Shown: piece by piece, positions 14,512-17,340 of the stretch
How the letters are laid out: the number at the start of each line of letters is the position of its first letter
How positions within the stretch are numbered: the first letter of the stretch is position 1
Source: an uncultured Oscillospiraceae bacterium
GTDB lineage: Bacteria > Bacillota > Clostridia > Oscillospirales > Oscillospiraceae
Direction: 5' to 3'
DNA length: 17,340 nt
NCBI GenBank assembly: GCA_934589155.1
Contig: CAKTNP010000035.1
Span: 1-17,340 of the forward strand
Position numbers and translations under genes: made by a program
Notes under the pieces: model-generated
What the model saw: only the letters and a program-made list of their open reading frames with translations
The model's database searches: none
What the model was told of the DNA's origin: nothing

Positions 14512-15750
14512 CTACTGGGTGGGCTCCGTCTCCGCCGGCGGGGCCAGGGTCACGGAAATGCTGTATTTTCCCACGGCCCCCACATCCGGGTGACCGCTTA
14601 CGGTAATGGTCAGGGGCACGGTAACGGTGCCCGCGTCCTGGCCCGTGTAATCCACGGTGGCCACAATGTCCGCCAGGGACACCCCGGCCATGGAGGTCTT
14701 GGGTCCCCGGATGGTGATCTCCACCTTCTGGGTCAGCACCGTGGATTGGAGCCCGTCGGGCAGGTTGGTGGCCGTGAACTTGTCCACGGAGAAGGTCTTG
14801 GTCACCAGATCCTTAAAGGACACCTCCACCTGGGCGGTGGAAACGCCGGTCTGGTTGGTCACGTTCTCCGGCAGGGTCACGGGGAACTCCAGGGTCTTGT
14901 TGGCGGCAACGGTCCCCAGGTCGATGGTCCCCAGCTCCAGCTCCGTGATCTGGTCCAGGGCCTCCTGGCTGCCGGAAATATTGATGGTGCTGGGAGTGAT
15001 CCGGACCGTGGTGGTCTCGGAGGTAGCGCCGCCGCCGGCCACCAGCTTCACCTTCAGAGCGATCTCCTTGATATGCTCCACCGGCAGATGCAGATGGACC
15101 TGCTCGGTGTTGGTGGTGATCATGGCCGCGTCCACCGGCTCTCCCTGCTCATCCACCAGGGTGTAGCGGTAGTCGGCGTCGACGGTCTCCGTAAGGCCGT
15201 TCCGGTCCACGGTAATGGAGGCCCCGGCAATGGTCTCTACAATGTCCTTGGGGCCGGAAATGGAAACGGTGTTGTAATTCAGCTCCGCGTTTTCCTTGTC
15301 CAGCAGCAGGCCCTCGGCCAGCTCGCCGGTGTAGTTAATGACCACGGGCACATTTTTCTCTGCGTAGTCCACCACCTTCACATGGATCCGGGCGGGGCTG
15401 CGGCTCTGGACGGAAACGCTGCCCACCTCGTCGGGGAAGGACTCCGTGTAACGCAGGTCGTACTCTCCGGCCTCGGTAATGGTGCCCAGGTCCGCGGTGA
15501 TCTTCACGTTTTCCCGATTCAGCTTCCACAGGTCCGTCCGGTTGCCGTAGAGCTGCAGGGAAACGGTCTGGTCCCGGCCCTCCAGGAGCATAAGGCCCCG
15601 GGTCTTCAGGGTCTCCTCGTTGGTCAGGGTCACGGGGATGTTGTTCAGGGGCGCCGTGTCTCCGGGGCTCACGCTGGTGACCACGTACAGCCACAGGCCC
15701 ACGGCGATCAGAAAGGAAAGAAGGAGGGTCAGGATCTTATTCTTTTTCAT
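14512..15750 (-). CDS. cdaR: CdaA regulatory protein CdaR (YbbR domains)
   Basis: CdaR binds and modulates the diadenylate cyclase CdaA from the outer face of the membrane. The 412 residues start with a short basic tip and one transmembrane anchor (about 6-26), then four YbbR repeats of roughly 85-100 residues each (about 30-128, 130-226, 228-312, 313-403), each with the recurrent strand motif seen as SISGP (163-167), NISGS (257-261) and TIRGP (346-350). The tail is PAETEPTQ. Its ATG lies 14 bases inside the cdaA end (15737-15750), with an AAAGGAG ribosome binding site about 7 bases upstream, so the two are translationally coupled. glmM, usually the third gene of this module, is absent from the window. 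Confidence 0.94.
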   Translation of the reverse strand: MKKNKILTLLLSFLIAVGLWLYVVTSVSPGDTAPLNNIPVTLTNEETLKTRGLMLLEGRDQTVSLQLYGNRTDLWKLNRENVKITADLGTITEAGEYDLRYTESFPDEVGSVSVQSRSPARIHVKVVDYAEKNVPVVINYTGELAEGLLLDKENAELNYNTVSISGPKDIVETIAGASITVDRNGLTETVDADYRYTLVDEQGEPVDAAMITTNTEQVHLHLPVEHIKEIALKVKLVAGGGATSETTTVRITPSTINISGSQEALDQITELELGTIDLGTVAANKTLEFPVTLPENVTNQTGVSTAQVEVSFKDLVTKTFSVDKFTATNLPDGLQSTVLTQKVEITIRGPKTSMAGVSLADIVATVDYTGQDAGTVTVPLTITVSGHPDVGAVGKYSISVTLAPPAETEPTQ

Positions 15751-16609
15751 TTTTCCGCTCCTTTCTCCGGATCCGGGAAACCAGCTTCTTGACGCCCTTG
15801 CTCTCCTCCGCCGCGGCGGAGGCCAGCTCGTTGCGCAGGAGCTTCTCCAGGGTCTGGGGGGCCAGATGCCGCTTGAGCATGCCGCCCACGGCCACGGAAA
15901 TAGTGCCCGTCTCCTCGGAAACGATGACCACCACGGCGTCGGTGGCTTCGGACACGCCTACGCCCGCCCGGTGGCGGGTGCCCAGGTCGCTGCTCAGGTG
16001 GTCGTTGGAGGACAGGGGCAGCACGCAGCCAGCCGCCGCCACCCGGCCGTCCCGGATCACCAGGGCGCCGTCGTGGAGAGCCGCCTTGGGAAAGAAGATG
16101 TTCCGCAGCAGCTGCTCGGAGACCCGGCCGTCAATGACGGTGCCGGTCTTGAAGTATTCGTCCAGCCGGTTGTTCCGCTCAAAGACGATGAGGGCGCCAA
16201 CCTTCTCCCGGCTCATGACCTCGCAGGCCGCCACGGTCTGGGCGATGACGTGGTCCAGCTCCGTGGGCTTGTTTTTGGTCCCCAGCAGCTCCCGGATGCT
16301 CTGGCCGCCTACCCGCTCCATGATCCGCCGGAGCTCCGGCTGGAACAGAATGACCAGGGCCAAAAAGCCGATCTCCAGGATCTTATCCAGGAAGAAATTC
16401 ATCATGTTGAGGTGCAGCACGCTGGTCAGGCCCGAGGCCACCAGCAGCACCAAAATGGCCTTTGCGATCCGGGACGTGCTGGTGGACCGGATCATGAGCA
16501 GCAGCCGATATACCAAGAACGTGACGATGAGAATATCCGCCACATCCGAGATCTGGATCGTGCTTAATAGATGAGATAGATCTTTCAGTTTATCCAGAGC
16601 AATCTCCAT
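15737..16609 (-). CDS. cdaA: Diadenylate cyclase CdaA (c-di-AMP synthase)
   Basis: CdaA condenses two ATP into cyclic di-AMP, which controls potassium/osmolyte transport and cell-wall homeostasis. The 290 residues have an N-terminal membrane part of about three helices (24-40, 50-66, 78-90) and a C-terminal DAC domain with the catalytic DGA (180-182, in ALHDGALVI) and RHR (212-214, in GTRHRAGVG) motifs, both intact. The start at 16607-16609 (MEIALDKLKD) has a GGGAG ribosome binding site about 7 bases upstream; a longer frame to 16720 would include the promoter, so it is rejected. It is the first gene after the 129-bp gap and overlaps cdaR by 14 bases. Confidence 0.95.
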   Translation of the reverse strand: MEIALDKLKDLSHLLSTIQISDVADILIVTFLVYRLLLMIRSTSTSRIAKAILVLLVASGLTSVLHLNMMNFFLDKILEIGFLALVILFQPELRRIMERVGGQSIRELLGTKNKPTELDHVIAQTVAACEVMSREKVGALIVFERNNRLDEYFKTGTVIDGRVSEQLLRNIFFPKAALHDGALVIRDGRVAAAGCVLPLSSNDHLSSDLGTRHRAGVGVSEATDAVVVIVSEETGTISVAVGGMLKRHLAPQTLEKLLRNELASAAAEESKGVKKLVSRIRRKERKNEKE

Positions 16610-16646
16610 AAGGCATCTCCCAACCGTACCAAAACTGCGTCCCTGC

Positions 16647-16660
16647 CGCCCAAAAGGGCG
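16647..16660 (-). promoter_or_regulatory. Small GC hairpin in the cdaA leader
   Basis: CGCCC and GGGCG flank a four-base loop (TTTT on the transcript strand), about 40 bases upstream of the cdaA start. The stem is only 5 bp but all G-C. It lies within the predicted 75-base leader. No known riboswitch fold is apparent; a role in RNA stability is possible but unsupported. Confidence 0.35.
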
Positions 16661-16691
16661 ATTTGGACATACGAACTCTATTATCTGTATA

Positions 16692-16720
16692 ATTATAGCC
16701 GATTCCACCGGAGATAGCAA
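16692..16720 (-). promoter_or_regulatory. Sigma-A promoter of the cdaA-rsgA operon
   Basis: On the minus strand, -35 TTGCTA (16715-16720) is followed by exactly 17 bp and a consensus -10 TATAAT (16692-16697). Transcription would start near 16685 and give a leader of about 75 bases to the cdaA ATG. It lies in the only gap over 100 bp in the block, just after the aminotransferase stop, and is the obvious driver of the 15 genes downstream. Internal promoters cannot be excluded. Confidence 0.75.
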
Positions 16721-16738
16721 GAGATTTTCTGGATAAAA

Positions 16739-17340
16739 TCAAAATCCGCCGGAGCCCCGCCGGGTCTGGACCCGCCCCAGGGCCTCCAATAGGGCCGTGG
16801 TCTGACGATGGGAGGCGTCGATGCCATAGCTGACCCGCACCGTCCCCGTCTCCAGCGTCCCGGCGGAGCCGTGAGCCAGGGGCGCGCAGTGGAGCCCCGC
16901 CCGGGTGCAGATGCCAAGCTCTCCCAGATACCGGGCCGATTCCTCACAGTCCTTTGTGACAAAAGACAGGGTCCCGCCCTGGTGGAGTCCCAGGAAGGTC
17001 CGGAATCCCAGTCTTTGAAGGCCGCGGCCCGCCCTTTGGACCTGGGCCGCCTCCCGGGCCAGCAGGTTCCCGGGTCCCGTCTGCCGCACAAACCGCAGCC
17101 CCGCCAGAAGGCCGCAGATCCCCGGCACGTTCAGGGTCCCGGCCTCCGCCCGGTCCGGCAGGAATTCCGGCATTTCCTGCTGCCGGGACAGGCTGCCGGT
17201 GCCGCCGTACAAAAGTGGCTCCGGGGTCCTGCCGCAGAGGAGCAGTCCGGTCCCCTGGGGGCCCAGCAGGCCCTTATGCCCCGGCATGGCGGCAAAATCC
17301 GCCCCCAGATCCTCCATGGACAGGTCCACCGTCCCCGCCC
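16739..17340 (-). CDS. Class-V aminotransferase / cysteine desulfurase-like enzyme, C-terminal part
   Basis: A PLP enzyme of aminotransferase class V, cut by the right window edge, so only about the last 200 residues are seen. The PLP-lysine motif is present as PGHKGLLGPQGTG, followed by the GGTGSLS and LPDRAEAGTLNVPG segments (family: substrate/PLP contacts) and the C-terminal RAGLHCAPLAH motif, whose cysteine corresponds to the active-site loop of this desulfurase-like subgroup. This resembles the clostridial NifS/Csd-like proteins annotated as class V-fold aminotransferases; whether it makes persulfide sulfur or acts on another amino acid is not decidable. It stops at 16739, 129 bp before cdaA, and probably belongs to an upstream transcript. 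Confidence 0.9.
   Translation of the reverse strand, partial: AGTVDLSMEDLGADFAAMPGHKGLLGPQGTGLLLCGRTPEPLLYGGTGSLSRQQEMPEFLPDRAEAGTLNVPGICGLLAGLRFVRQTGPGNLLAREAAQVQRAGRGLQRLGFRTFLGLHQGGTLSFVTKDCEESARYLGELGICTRAGLHCAPLAHGSAGTLETGTVRVSYGIDASHRQTTALLEALGRVQTRRGSGGF

Noticed and set aside
14149..15792. 547-codon plus-strand open frame opposite the rseC-like gene and cdaR
   Set aside because: Antisense shadow spanning two recognised genes, with Pro/Arg/Gly-rich nonsense sequence.
16610..16720. N-terminal extension of CdaA to a start at 16720
   Set aside because: The extra codons run through the -10/-35 promoter and do not resemble the CdaA N-terminus.
16723..16740. GATTTT/AAAATC inverted repeat at the aminotransferase stop as a terminator
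   Set aside because: The stem is only six bp, mostly A-T, with no following T-run; it would be unstable.
1..17340. tRNA, rRNA, CRISPR array, intact insertion sequence or defence system
   Set aside because: None seen on reading; apart from the left 1.9 kb every stretch is covered by recognised housekeeping genes.

Overview
The window reads as chromosome from a GC-rich Firmicute of the class Clostridia, most like gut Oscillospiraceae (Flavonifractor/Oscillibacter-type). This rests on the gene order, on RemA, CdaA/CdaR, a PASTA-domain kinase and PriA together, and on strong AGGAGG-type ribosome binding sites. The genus is inferred.

Positions 1887-17340 hold a co-oriented block, all on the minus strand. 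Read in the direction of transcription (right to left) it is: class-V aminotransferase (5' end outside the window), then after a 129-bp gap with a promoter, cdaA, cdaR, an rseC-like gene, yicC, remA, gmk, rpoZ, priA, def, fmt, rsmB, rlmN, stp, prkC and rsgA. From cdaA on, no gap exceeds about 35 bp and many junctions overlap (ATGA or longer), so this is probably one transcription unit of 15 genes. It combines c-di-AMP synthesis (cdaA/cdaR), a biofilm regulator (remA), GMP phosphorylation (gmk), the RNA polymerase omega subunit (rpoZ), replication restart (priA), start-Met formylation and deformylation (fmt, def), rRNA methylation (rsmB, rlmN), the Ser/Thr kinase/phosphatase pair that senses cell-wall fragments (prkC, stp) and a small-subunit ribosome maturation GTPase (rsgA). 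It is essentially a growth and cell-envelope housekeeping operon.

Positions 1-1886 differ: lower GC, broken genes and little coding. From right to left they hold a perfect 14-bp inverted repeat with a UUCG loop (1800-1835); the C-terminal scrap of a large serine recombinase (plus strand); a MATE-efflux fragment with in-frame stops (plus strand); a largely non-coding stretch with inverted repeats; and, on the minus strand, a TetR-type regulator translationally coupled to a secreted protein that runs off the left edge. The TetR gene has a clear promoter and palindromic operator, but an ATA codon where the start should be. This looks like the decayed edge of an integrated mobile element inserted just after rsgA, where relatives often carry rpe.

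I see no RNA genes, CRISPR arrays or intact insertion sequences, and no convincing new multi-gene system. The items most worth a second look are the element scar, the ATA-start regulator with its operator, the cysteine-rich RseC-like gene between cdaR and yicC, and the extra non-PASTA domain and Arg/Pro repeats of the kinase.
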